Shown here piece after piece: positions 34,634-45,345 of a stretch of DNA of 64,000 bases; positions within the stretch are counted from its first letter, which is position 1, and every line of letters begins with the position of its first letter. A program made the position numbers and the translations under genes. The stretch is from Chionoecetes opilio (lineage: Eukaryota; Arthropoda; Malacostraca; Decapoda; Majidae): NCBI GenBank assembly GCA_016584305.1, contig JACEEZ010011002.1:1-64000 (forward strand). Direction: 5' to 3'. A model generated the notes under the pieces. The model was not told where the DNA came from. It made no database searches and worked only from the letters and a program-made list of their open reading frames with translations.

Positions 34634-35495
34634 CTGCAACTCCGAAATGCCAGTGGTCGCTGGCAGTTTTAACTCACAATTTGGTGAAAAGTTGGTCAAC
34701 TTGAAAGAAAAATATGGGCTTATTCCACTGCACTTAAAACACACAAGTATAATATTAAGAACGATTTTCTGCTACATGTATATTGTATAGGTGCCTGATT
34801 CTGTAAAACATTGTATATAACCAAATAACCAAGCAGGTTATAGTTGAGGAGGCGAGATAAATGCTACTCTTTGATATTATATAGTCAATAACGAATGTTT
34901 AGAAGTTATCTATACCTAGGCAGTCATATTTTCCTGTTATTATTGTGTATCAATCAGATAGAAAGCCTGGAAGTGCAATGAGTCGACGCGTGAAGTCGTA
35001 ATGTTTTGATTTAATCTCCCCGCCACAATCTCCCCGCCACCACTCCCCGCCGCGGCGTGTCGCCTCCGCAATTATAACCTACATTGTCGCAGCAACAAGT
35101 CGATTTCGGCATTCTTTTTTCTTCGTTTTTCCAAGGCATTGCTTATTGTATTTTGACAAGCGTTTGCCAGATGCAGCAGTACTGTCTTAGAAAACAGTGT
35201 GAACATCGCCCAAATTTTACATGCCACAATATACATGTAAAAAATATATTAAGCTTTGCTACTCGAGGCGAGTAATTTGCATTAAATTGCTATTATAGAA
35301 CGTTCCATCGTAATGCATGTCATCCATATAATTAGTAGAACAACAGAAGAACTATATATTTTGGTATTCAGATGCGGTGCATCAATGTTTATCGCGAAAT
35401 TGATTTATGAAAAATATTAGTCGCGGAGCCAAAACACAGTAGACCAACCTTTGAGTTAAAACTGCCAGCGACCACTGGCATTTTTCGAGTTTCAG
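34634..35495. mobile_element. MITE with about 44-bp terminal inverted repeats, copy 2
   Basis: The left end reads ctgcaactccgaaatgccag and continues to ttttaactca. The right end is the complement with few changes (tgagttaaaactgccagcga, ending gagtttcag). An internal palindromic 'gccagtggtcgctggc' sits in each TIR. It interrupts the 'gcgagaattgaggaaacc' sequence read intact in the mirror arm at 33757-33780. The exact target duplication is unclear. Confidence 0.92.
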
Positions 35496-35504
35496 ATCAT
35501 AGGA

Positions 35505-36184
35505 GAGGAAACCTTGATGTAGGGTGATGGGTAATAGGTGAGTGAATGGGTGGGGTGATGGGTAACGGGTGTGGGGTGATGGGTGAGTGAATGGGTGGGG
35601 GGTGATGGGTGATGGGTGAGGGAATAGGTGGGGGGTGAGTGAATGGGTGTGTGGTGATGGGTAATGGGTGAGTGAATGGGTGTGTGGTGATGGGTAATGG
35701 GTGAGTGAATGGGTGGGGGGAATACATACATTTCAGGAAAGTTAGAAGGGGCTATCTGGAGAGTCTGTTTGGTGGGCCGAGATGGTGGGTAATGGGTCTA
35801 TCTGGAGAGTCTGTGTTTGGTGGGCCTTTGGCCCACCAAACACAGGTGGTGGGCCAAAGGCCCACCAATAGCCCTCCGCAGGAGCTAGCCAAAAAGTCCG
35901 CCCGGAGGGCGGCTTTGCTTTCAGGAAAGTTAGAAGGGGCTATGATGTGAATGGGTTGGCGTTAATACATACATTTCTACATCCATGATTTCAGGAAAGT
36001 TAGAAGGGGCTATCTGGAGAGTCTGTGTTTGGTGGGCCGAGGTGGTGGGTAATGGGTCTATTTGGAGAGTCTGTGTTTGGTGGGCCTTCGGCCCACCAAA
36101 CACAGGTGGTGGGCCAAAGGCCCACCAATAGCCCTCCGCAGGAGCTAGCCAAAAAGGCCGCCCGGAGGGCGGCTTTGCGGCTAG
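35505..36184 (-). repeat. Right arm of the palindrome
   Basis: Reverse complement of the left arm 29074-29788: 'gggtgatgggtaatgggtgag' satellite, then two blocks with ggtgggcc hairpins, ending at 'cggctttgcggctag'. Confidence 0.9.
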
Positions 36185-36302
36185 TGCCTCATATATGCCT
36201 CACTTGGCCAATTGAATGCCTCATATATCATATATGCTCAAAATCATACCTATAACTGTCGCCGATAGGAATTCTCGCCGACGTCGGCGAGTGTTCCACT
36301 GT

Positions 36303-36892
36303 AATAGGTGTTTTAGTCTGAATAAGGATAGAAATAAGTTAGCTAGATTGATTTATTAGCGAGAGAGAGAGCGAGAAAATGTACCCCAGAATTCTTGTAA
36401 AACCGATAATTCTTCCAGCTTGTCAAAACAAAGATTAAGGTCTAGATAACGAAAAGTGTAAATTCAGCCTTTCCTTGCCTTTCATGATTGGCTGAAGAGA
36501 AAGGGAGGACAGTGTATGTCTTGTCTCTTATTGGTAACTCCAAAACATGACGCGACGTGACGTCATGTTCATAGGTTAGTTGTGAAAAGACTCACTTTTT
36601 GGGCAGATAACTTTTGGTCCCCAATAGTCCCACACGCGACCCGTGGGCAAAGATCAACATTACGAGTGAACACGAGAGACAGTGAGAGATTGAACATTCT
36701 ACCCGCAGTGAACACGAGAGAAATAGAGAGTTCCTGAATACTACAAGTGAATGAAAATTACAGTTGTTATCCTTAATAAACCCAAGAAAGATAACTGACT
36801 GATTATTCCAACCCATGCATGACCAACGTGCATGGCAAACGGTGCTTAGCAAGAACCACAACTGACAGTGGTAACAGTACTGCCACTAACAC
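36303..36892. mobile_element. About 590-bp insertion in the inverted loop segment
   Basis: The sister copy at 34195-34235 reads continuously from the C/G run into 'cgaaatggaacactcgccgac', but here 590 bp intervene. The ends have related words (aggtgtttta on the left, and on the right the complement of tggtgttagtg), with 'ccact' at both junctions. No coding content is recognised. Confidence 0.6.
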
Positions 36893-37321
36893 CACTTCGT
36901 GCCCTCCCCCCCCCCCCCCCCCTCTTTTTGTTGATAAGTAAAGACGGGTTTGTTGTCCTAGGACAACCTTGTAGGCCTGGACATGCCTTTGTTGATCAAG
37001 TCAATATTAGTAAGTATTCCCCTCAACGCCCGTTTTCTTTGCCTTTGTTAGTAAACGGACTGCTTTTCGTAAACAGACACTTGCCCACGCAACACCGGTC
37101 TAGCCCGCCTCGCGAAAACAGCGTCCGGCCCAGCCCAGTCTAAACCGGTCTAGAACTGTCGCGAAAACGCGCCTTTCCATCATTCAAAAATTTCAGCTGG
37201 TGGGTAAAAGTGTCCTATCCTTGTAAAAGTTTTGTTACAAAGCATCTATGTCTCCTAGCACTGCAGAAAAATCTACTAAATCCGCGTTACAGTTTTCTAA
37301 TGTTGTGTAAAAGTCTCCTAA

Positions 37322-37627
37322 ATGGGCCCCAGACATAACTACGTCACGGTTTGTTTACATCGGTGCATTGTGGGGATAAAGAGGGGTCGCCGCGGGTGGA
37401 CCTACGAAGGGAAAACTACGGCGATGGAAGAATTTAGAGTTATTTTGCGCGAGATTGATATTCCAGGTGCTATATTACTGTGCTCTGTTCTCGCTGACAA
37501 CACTATAGAGAAGACCTGAGGTAATGGCTGATGTGCAGAGGCTTCTAAACCAAGAAAACAGTCATAACAGAGCCTCGTCAAAAGGTAAGCAACTGGTAGG
37601 TACGTAATGTGTCCCTACCACTTGCTT
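37322..37627 (+). mobile_element. Foldback/SAP-exon element, copy 2, left half
   Basis: Over 90% identical by eye to 20354-20655, including the 65-codon frame (MEEFRVILREIDIPG) and the same stops. It is interrupted after 'cttgctt' by the CCCAGC element and resumes at 41902. Confidence 0.9.
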
Positions 37628-37807
37628 CCCAGCAAACACAAAGACGGAGGGCCTCCGGAGGCCCTCCGTATGTCTTATCGGCGGCCCGACGGAAGTGTAC
37701 GACGTAGGGCCGCTGGGAATTTGCTCAGAGGCTCACCGGCGGGCCGCTCCCAGCGGCCCGCCGTAGGGCATATGCCCATTTGCCGCTGTTATATTAACTG
37801 ATTGAGG

Positions 37808-37968
37808 AATATTTATGGTTATACTTTCTAAGTATATTGCAGATATAGTAATGTTTTAAGGGGTGTTGCACAACCCATTAGCCGATTAATAGACTAATGG
37901 GCTGTTCAACACTTATAAAAACATTACTATATCTGCAACATACGGTAGAAAGTATAACCATAAACATT
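37808..37968. repeat. Long hairpin, about 74-bp arms
   Basis: 'tatggttatactttcta' through 'cccattag' on the left pairs with 'ctaatggg' through 'tagaaagtataaccata' on the right, with a few mismatches and a short loop. Confidence 0.9.
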
Positions 37969-38470
37969 CCCATGTCGTTATCCAGTAATACGATGAAAAG
38001 GAGATCATAATTGCTACGGACATTGTTTATTTCATAAGTACAAAAACATTTTCGTTATTGGGTTTACATGCTAGTGTACGTGGAACACTGTACAGCCATG
38101 TAGAAGGATATTGGTTGCGGCGAACCACATAACATCTACCCACTTGTGCGTTTTCTCACTAACTGATTTCACTCACTGTCGCTGACACAACGCTGCCGAG
38201 GAATTCCTAAAAAAACGTGTCGTACTGCAATTATTTATATTATTCAGTCTATTTCGATATAATGAAGGAGCGAAAACATGTTATAACTAAGTTCTCATTA
38301 TGGTATCGACTGGTTGAGGGTGACAATTTAGGCCTTTTGTGGGTTTTTAACCCTTTGTAATGGCTATCGTACGTCTGGCAGTTTAGTGCATTGGTAGCTG
38401 GGAAATTATTTCAAATAATATTCTATTCTAAATCATGATATTATCCATGTTAATTTTCCATCATCTACAT

Positions 38471-39921
38471 CCCAGCAAACACATTACGTAAACCTTATGT
38501 TTTGAGAAGGTAGCGTTATGGTAACGTCAGGAAAATTCGTAATATATACGTAAATCATACGTTCACTCTTGAATTGTCTATGTTGTATTTAGGTAGTGTT
38601 TGGTTACGTCGCTACGATACGTTTTTTGAACGTAATTAAGACTTTATGTAATACGTGTTTCTTCTACTAATATATTACGTAGTGGTTTTACGTTTCAATT
38701 ACGTACTTATAACATCATGATGTAACATGATATTAGAGGATTCAAAACGTTATATATACATAATGAATACGTGGATACATATGTTAAAGATACGTAAGTA
38801 TAACGTTTTTAGCACGTTTATAGCACCTTTAATTATTTTTTTATATATACGATTTTGTGACGGAAATACATATGGTTTACATTCAAAATACGGTTGCTTG
38901 GATGAAGAAATTTTATTTGAAGTAAAAAGTAAATTTCAGGCAGGGCCCCAAGGTTATTATGCATGTACTGTTTCTTATTATAGTCTATGTAGAAACGTTT
39001 TCTATTAGGTTCATATTAGAGAAAGTGTTAATTAATACGGTATACAATTATAAGTTCTAGTATATCAAATTGTATTATTTGTTATGCTTATTATATAATC
39101 AAATGTAATGATTTCAAAATTTTAAACGGTAAACTTAAAATATATTCAAAACTATAATCAATAAAAAAAGTCACATACATGATATTATGGGATATTGGGA
39201 CTACTTAGATTTTTAATTTTGTAGGATTTAAATATATCTGAAGGACTATATATTTTCACATTGGCACGAGGATCATTAAGTAAAAGCTAACCTACTGTGG
39301 CAAGACATAATGATCACCTCATAAACACGTGGGCACTAGCTTACTGCCCTTAGTCACATAACCACATCCTTTACCTTTCTTATAATGCACATAGACAACA
39401 GCTAGTGGCAAGGTTTCCGTGGCAAGGTTTCTGCAACGAAAGGAGCTGTAGCAAGAACCGTTGAAGAAAGGTAATGGCACGTCCAACCAGGAAAGTTGTG
39501 GCAATGTGCTTGCTGAAGGTAGTAGTAACGTAGCAAAAACGTAATGGGATGTAGCAAATAGGTTGTGAGAAGGTGATGGTACGTGATCAGAAGGTAGTAC
39601 AAAGGTTGTAGTTACATGCAAATGGTTGTGGCAATGTGCTTGCTGAAAGTAGTAGTAACGTAGCAAAAACGTAATGGGATGTAGCAAATAGGTTGTGAGA
39701 AGGTGATGGTACGTGATCAGAAGGTAGTACAAAGGTTGTAGTAATGTACAAATGGTTCCCAAAATGTTGTATAAAGGTTGTCAGTTACGTAGTGAAATAC
39801 ATAGTTAGGACGCACCTGGGCGTCCACACAAATTCGTACTAGTTACGTATTTTTGCTACGTAAAAGTTACAAAACCGCTAGCTTTATATTACGTAAAAAA
39901 TACGCAAGTGTGTTAGCTGGG
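38471..39921. mobile_element. Smaller CCCAGC-terminus element nested in the larger one, AT duplication
   Basis: Ends cccagcaaacacattacg and the complement of cccagctaacacacttgcg; AT at 38469-38470 and 39922-39923. The body is rich in tacgtaa-type words. It contains a direct duplication of about 120 bp (about 39513-39617 and 39633-39737: 'gtagtaacgtagcaaaaacg' and so on). Open frames (38727-39008 plus; 39319-39762 minus) have no domain. Confidence 0.88.
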
Positions 39922-40305
39922 ATATTCCTTATTAGGTGTACCGTTGAGTATTGATGTGTGTTGATAATATGTTGGAAGTTATTGAAATAAGGGAAAATAT
40001 GACCTTGTCTTATCCCGTAATCTTTGCTGGGTTAATCAAATATTATTTTTATATGATACACACATAGACGAACTGATAACCTTTTTCCTTGTAAACTCCT
40101 TCCTATGTACGTATCTCATCTTTATTTCTATGTATCTCTGGGTGTTCCTGATTAAGCTGGAAATATTTGAAATAAACTGAGATATGATCATTTCTATGAA
40201 CTATCATAAAAAAATTCTATAACAATTTTTAATAGTTTGAACAGGCCTAATAATAGTGATGGTACCGATATTGAGATACTATGCATATTACTGAGTTAAT
40301 ATTAG

Positions 40306-41585
40306 AGGCGTATTTTGTGCGTCCCCTTGGAAGTAAAATTATACTTATTTAAGCTCCGCCCCTGCTTGCCATCACAAAATACGATTGTAGCGCTGCCAGA
40401 CGCTTCTACAGACGGAGCCGAAAGAAACTGTATCGTACATTCACTGGGAGAGCCAGACAGACCTAGCTCTCACAACCTTAAAAAAATTACCAACCGTAAT
40501 TCGGAGACGTACGGAATCATGGTACATCATGTTGCCATCATGGAAGACAGCAACAATTTATCATTTACATTTATCACTTTTCCTCTCTTCTCTTTTCTTC
40601 CTTTCCCTTCCCTTTCCTTTCTTTTTCCATTTCTTTCCTTCTTTCTCTTCCCTTTTTTTCTCTTCTCCTCTTTTCTCTTTTCTGCTCCTGCCTCAAATCT
40701 CCAGGCGTTCGCCCTTTTCGGCAGACTGCTATAGGTTAGGTTAGGTTAGAAAAACGTTAGGTTAGGTTAGGTTAGATGAGGGTTAGGCTGATCTTCATAA
40801 GGGTAACTTTGTGTGGGAATCACAATGAGGTTATTTTCAAGAAAATCCTGTGGTTAGTTTCGGAGCTACAGCCATGCGTAGAGGGCCGCCAGCTGCCGAA
40901 ATCAGCGAACGCATGAGGAACCCTGAGAGCACCTCACCTCGCCTCCCTGGAGGACTGTGGAGGTGTTCGTATATCCATTATGTAAATTTTTTGGGTGACA
41001 TTCCTGTGTAAGTTATGACAAATGTACCAGTTAAATTGCATTTTTAAAGTAATTATAACTATTACTAAAGAGATTGTTTATTATTTTAGTGTATTATGGC
41101 CAAAATACAAGTTTTATCGTGCTTGCCACAAGTATTAACAAAGATTCGGACGCATTGAAAGATTGGCGGGATTGCAAAAATTGTTCCCAGATGTCGCTGG
41201 AGAATTTTAATATTTGTGACTTCTTACCTGTTAAGAGTCACCTACTCTACTCCTTACTACTCCTTACCTACTCCTAATTAAATACAGTATCCTTTGCATG
41301 TCGTGCGCATGTAATGAATGTTGAATTGGATTAGAATTAAAGGAAAACAGAAACATTTACGGGAGGAGGTCTGATAAGATTTTCTCATGCGCGCGATCTG
41401 ATTGGCCAGGCTCTTGAAACCACCACCCACACCCACAACTGTATATTTTTACGGGAAAAGAGTATAATTTGGTGCCGGGAGTGTCTCTGCTCAGTTTTCT
41501 GTACACGCAAAAGAGTAGAAAATAAGTGGGCGGAGCTTAAATAAGTATAATTCTACTTTGTATTGTAGTCACAAAATGCGCCTTA
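40306..41585. mobile_element. TIR element of about 1.28 kb nested in the 4.3-kb element
   Basis: Left end ggcgtattttgtg, continuing to 'attatacttatttaagctcc'. The right end 41525-41585 is its complement (about 58 bp, roughly 80% match by eye). It includes a C/T-rich part (40565-40700), a short TTAGG-like run (40733-40780), the 70-bp dispersed repeat (40808-40872) and a 67-codon frame at 41074-41277 with no domain. The target duplication is not clear. Confidence 0.7.
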
Positions 41586-41901
41586 TATAATATGAAATTA
41601 ATATTTCCCACTTACAAATACGCACCGGCGGGCCTCCGGAGGATTGACGTCAAGTTGCCGCTGCTTGTCACGACTGATGTAATACTACATCAAGATAATC
41701 ATATAACTGTTGTTTCAAAATGTTTACACATAGAAATATTCAGTTCTTCAAATTCTGTACATTAATTTTCAACATAGTAAATTTTCCCTTCTGAAAATAC
41801 ACCAGCGGCCCTCCGGAGGGCTGATGGAGGTAAATTTGCCGCCGGCGGCCGCCGTTCGCCGCTTGACAGCCTACGTAGGCCCGCGGTGATGGTTAGCTGG
41901 G

Positions 41902-42060
41902 TTACTTCTTAATGAGACTCTGCTGTGACTGTTTTCCTGGTTTAGAAGCCTTTGCACATCAACCATCACCTCTGGTCTTCTCTATGTTGTCAGCGAGCAC
42001 GGAAATATAGCACCTGGAATATCAATTTCGCCCAAAACAACTCGAACTTTTTGAAGTGTG
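41902..42060 (-). mobile_element. Foldback/SAP-exon element, copy 2, right half
   Basis: Continues from 37627 after the insertion: 'ttacttcttaatgagac' to 'tttcgcccaaaacaactcg'. It then departs from the other copies at about 42050. Confidence 0.88.
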
Positions 42061-42129
42061 TATGGTGTGTATGGAGTGGAGTATGTATGTATAACTAATA
42101 AGCTTTTACCTGTGATTATGAATACCTAA

Positions 42130-43115
42130 CCTAACTGACCTTTACCTAACCTAACGGTAACCTAACCTAACCATTACCGTCGGCGAGTTTTCCCGTTTTA
42201 TGTAGGGACGAGCATTTCGGTAGATGAGAGTACCAGGTACCATGAGGCAAGGATGGGTAATGTCACCGTGGTTATGCAACTTGTTTATGGATGGAGTAAT
42301 AAGATAAATCAAAGCAAAATCTAACCTAACCATTACCGTCGGCGAGTTTTCCCGATTTGTGTAGGGATAATAATATCGGTAGACGACAGTACCAGGTACT
42401 ATGAGGCAAGGATGGGTAATGTCACCGTGGTTATGCAACTTGTTTATGGATGGAGTAATAAGATAAATCAAAGCAAAGGTTGGTGATGTTGGTATAGACT
42501 CAAGAGTATTCATTGGCTCGTCAAGTATCACTTAAACCATGATGTACCACTACTTATTATGAGGAAAGACAACAAAAGGAACTCAATTAATAAGGTATTT
42601 TAATACTATCATAACCATGAATATGTACAACCCACAAAGAGAAGACTACGACGATGAAAAAATTTCGAGTTGTTTTGGGTGAAATTGATATTCCAGGTGC
42701 TATATTTCCGTGCTCGCTGACAACATAGAGAAGACCTGAGGTGATGGTTGATGTGCAAAGGCTTCTAAACCAGGAAAACAGTCACAGCAGAGTCTCATTA
42801 AGAAGTAAGCAAGTGGTAGGGACACATTACGTACCTACCAGTTGCTTACCTTTTGACGAGGCTCTGTTGTGACTCTGTTTTCTTGGTTTAGAAGCCTCTG
42901 CACATCAGCCATTACCTCAGATCTTCTCTATAGTGTTGTCAGCGAGAACAGAGCACAGTAATATAGCACCTGGAATATCAATTTCGCGCAAAATAACTCG
43001 AAATTCTTCCATCGCCGTAGTTTTCCCTTCGTAGGTCCACCCGCGGCGACCCCGCCTTATCCCCACAATGCACCGATGTAAACAAACCGGGACGTAGTTA
43101 TGGGTAGTGTCCAAT
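42130..43115 (-). mobile_element. Foldback/SAP-exon element, copy 3
   Basis: Inverted relative to copies 1 and 2, with the same internal palindrome (42650-42990) and the SAP-like frame on the minus strand ending near 42917. The outer part has a tandem duplication of about 150 bp (42172-42320 and 42332-42480: 'cattaccgtcggcgagtttt' through 'gataaatcaaagca'), so it is longer than copy 1. TTAGG-like words lie between 42125 and 42170. Confidence 0.88.
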
Positions 43116-43902
43116 GCCACGTACAAGTTTTCTAAACCTTGAGGATATACACAAACAAAGGTTTTGCCAACTACACACATTTATTGAGTCGACTGCACTG
43201 CCAACCTAACAACTGCTGGTGCCATTATACTCACTCCCTCACACAAGTGCACGGCTGCCATAGGGAAGATCCGTATTTTCTATATGATGTTAGTTGAATT
43301 AACTTGCCTTTATTTAACGCTCACGATGGTACTCGCCCTTGACTTACCACTGTCTCTTAGTATAACACTGGGGAATAAAACTTTTTTGGTAACGTGTCGG
43401 GGTTAAGGATCACTGGTTTAGATTACCGTATATGAGTGTCTGGGCCTACAAAAGTGAATGGGGCAGCGAGAAGGAAACAAAATCGGAAGAAACAAAACTT
43501 ATTGATTCAATTTTTGGACATTTACTCGAAAATCTCGTGGATGGAACAGCGAGAAGGAAACAAAATATGTAGGATAAAACAAAACTTAGTTATTCACTTT
43601 TTGGACATTTACTTGAAAATCTACACATAATTGAAATCGTTCATAAAAGATTTGTCTGAAAACTACGACACAACGGTTTTTTTTCCACATTTTGCTCTTT
43701 TCGGCATTTCAAAGCATCCCTCTCCACAGTAACTTCACCCAAACCATACCATTGGCTCTCATTGTTCAAATAACTATAGTAGTAGTTATAGTACTGTCAG
43801 TGAATCACACATGAACACACTGCTCACTTTGACCATCCATTACCACACAACACACACTTCCACACCTACGGCTACACCATCACGTCCACATAACAAACCA
43901 GC
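43116..43902. other. Intergenic; contains an 83-bp tandem duplication
   Basis: 43458-43537 and 43541-43625 are two copies of 'cagcgagaaggaaacaaaat ... ggacatttactcgaaaatct'. Otherwise this is the 3' side of the zinc-finger gene. Confidence 0.6.
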
Positions 43903-44697
43903 TTAAAAGTGTATCTTCACGTGCCTGGTAATATGGCTCTTTGTCATGAAATGCTTCTTACAAACATCACACTTGAACTTCCTCAAGCCAGTGTGTATCA
44001 AGGTGTGTCTCTCGTAATTAGAATGATGAACAAATCTTTTCCCACACTCTTGACATTCATATTTTCTAACACCACTGTGTGACAGCATGTGTGTGGTGAG
44101 AGAACACTTATAAGTGAATTTTTTCTCACAGTATAGACATTCATAATTTTTAACACCACTGTGTATCAGGGTGTGTGTAGTGAGGGAAGATTTTTGAGTA
44201 AATCTTTTCCCACATTTTAGACATTCATGATTTCTAACACCAATGTGCGTTAGGGTGTGTGTGATGAGGTTATTCTTTTGAGTAAACCTTTTCCCACACT
44301 CTAGACATTCATAATCTTTAACACCACTGTGTGTCAGGGTGTGTCTAGTGAGGTTGGCCTTTATTGTAAATCTCTTCCCACACTCTAGACATTCATAATC
44401 TTTAACACCACTGTGTGTCAGGGCGTGTGTTTTGAGTATAGACTTTCGAGTAAATCTTTTCCCACACTCTAGACATTCAACATTTTTAGCACCATTGTGT
44501 TTTAACATGTGCATCATAAGCTTACTCTTGTCTGTAAAAGATTCATCACAATGATGGCACTCAAGTTTGCTCCCTTCCTTGTGGATGGAAGTGCCTGCCT
44601 CCGCGTGATTCTTGTCATCACGTCTGTGCCTCCCCACACCTGAGGCACTCTGCTGCTCCTGGCCGCTCATGCTGCTGCCCGGCCCCACAGCCTCCAT
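43903..44697 (-). CDS. C2H2 zinc-finger protein, eight fingers
   Basis: 264 residues from the Met at 44697. The N-terminal 45 residues are polar and unstructured. Eight C-x2-C-x12-H-x3-H fingers follow at regular 28-residue spacing from residue 47 to the end (finger 1 CHHC...HMLKH, finger 8 CDVC...HVKIH). Five share ECGKRFT or KCGKRFT cores. The linkers are SGVKDYE/SGVKNYE/TGLRKFK types rather than the standard TGEKPY. The protein ends one residue after the last finger. Expected role: sequence-specific DNA binding in the nucleus; no effector domain is visible. A plausible acceptor (caactgttgcag) lies upstream on the minus strand near 44820, so a 5' UTR exon may exist further up. The arrangement in one exon and the absence of breaks support a real gene. 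Repetitive zinc-finger genes often expand in tandem, but I see only one here. Confidence 0.85.
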   Translation of the reverse strand: MEAVGPGSSMSGQEQQSASGVGRHRRDDKNHAEAGTSIHKEGSKLECHHCDESFTDKSKLMMHMLKHNGAKNVECLECGKRFTRKSILKTHALTHSGVKDYECLECGKRFTIKANLTRHTLTHSGVKDYECLECGKRFTQKNNLITHTLTHIGVRNHECLKCGKRFTQKSSLTTHTLIHSGVKNYECLYCEKKFTYKCSLTTHMLSHSGVRKYECQECGKRFVHHSNYERHTLIHTGLRKFKCDVCKKHFMTKSHITRHVKIHF

Positions 44698-45119
44698 TGC
44701 AGCAATAATCCCAGCAGTACACAGGATTGTTGGTCCAGCACCAACCCTCGGGAAGGCTGCAGCGAGCTGGGTTAGTACTTAGCAGAGCATCCGGCTTGGA
44801 CTCTGACCTGAGCACCTGCAACAGTTGTGACAGTCAGGACACAAAGAGCCATGGCTGCCTTAACATTCTACCCCTATAGCTTACGGGGCCGACACCCTGC
44901 TCACTGCTCACTCACACCACACTTGGCAAGGCTTCCTATCCCTCTTCCTCTCTGGCCACCTTGTTATTTTCCATATACGTATACAGTACACACAACACTG
45001 CCTACTCACATGAGTGAGACCAACTCCTGCAGCTCAGCAGGGAATGAGAAACACTGCTTTTCACCTCCACTAAGTCACGGACCGGTCTCCAAACTTTAGC
45101 ACTCTCTACACCACTCCAA
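44698..45119. other. 5' side of the zinc-finger gene
   Basis: It contains the candidate 5' UTR acceptor near 44820 (minus). No other gene is recognised; short open frames here lack domains. Confidence 0.4.
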
Positions 45120-45124
45120 AGTGA

Positions 45125-45345
45125 AATAGTTTTGTTATCTTGGTGATATGTTAGATAGCGAGGCTAGAGATGAGTGAGCAGGAACACAGGTACCAACTAC
45201 TGTATATGTATGAAGTGGAGAGAGATATCGAGACAGCTGATAAACAAGAGTATGCCACTGAAAAACAGAGGAAGAGTATTTGAAGCATGTATAAAATCAG
45301 TATTGTTGAATGGTTCTGAGACATGGGCAATGATGAAAAAGTTGT
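45125..45345 (+). pseudogene. Non-LTR reverse transcriptase fragment
   Basis: The frame 45174-45345 reads KWREISRQLINKSMPLKNRG then VFEACIKSVLLNGSETWAMM, the segment after the RT palm in many LINE ORF2 proteins (usually LYGSETWAM). Slightly upstream, another frame reads LGDMLDSE, the preceding motif, so a frameshift lies between them. This is a short relic of a different LINE family from the one at 61.2 kb. Confidence 0.75.

Larger units (their letters stand above)
28235..37172. mobile_element. Composite palindromic (foldback-like) element, about 8.9 kb with nested insertions
   Basis: The outer ends are GCGCGTTTTCGCGAC (28235-28249) and its exact complement (37158-37172), and the similarity extends inward with ccggtctag-type words. 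Inside, 29074-29788 plus 33757-34011 is mirrored by 34342-34626 plus 35505-36184. The loop segment 34013-34290 recurs inverted at 36220-36302 plus 36893-37100. The arms contain strong hairpins (ggtgggccttcggcccacc; ccgccctccggg-type). No transposase of its own is visible. The nested elements are listed separately. The outer boundaries are moderately supported because I found no target duplication. Confidence 0.6.
37628..41901. mobile_element. CCCAGC-terminus element, 4.27 kb, TT duplication
   Basis: Termini cccagcaaacac and the complement of cccagctaacc. TT at 37626-37627 and 41902-41903 is shown to be a duplication by the uninterrupted sequence at 20650 and (inverted) at 42800. It contains G/C-rich hairpins near both ends (37640-37790 and 41625-41890: ggccctccggaggg words), a hairpin at 37808-37968, a smaller relative (38471-39921) and a TIR element (40306-41585). 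I see no transposase. Two-base non-TA duplications are uncommon, so the superfamily is open. Confidence 0.85.

Noticed and set aside
40315..40734. 139-codon frame in the C/T-rich part of the 40.3-kb element
   Set aside because: Low complexity (Phe/Ser/Leu/Pro), no domain.
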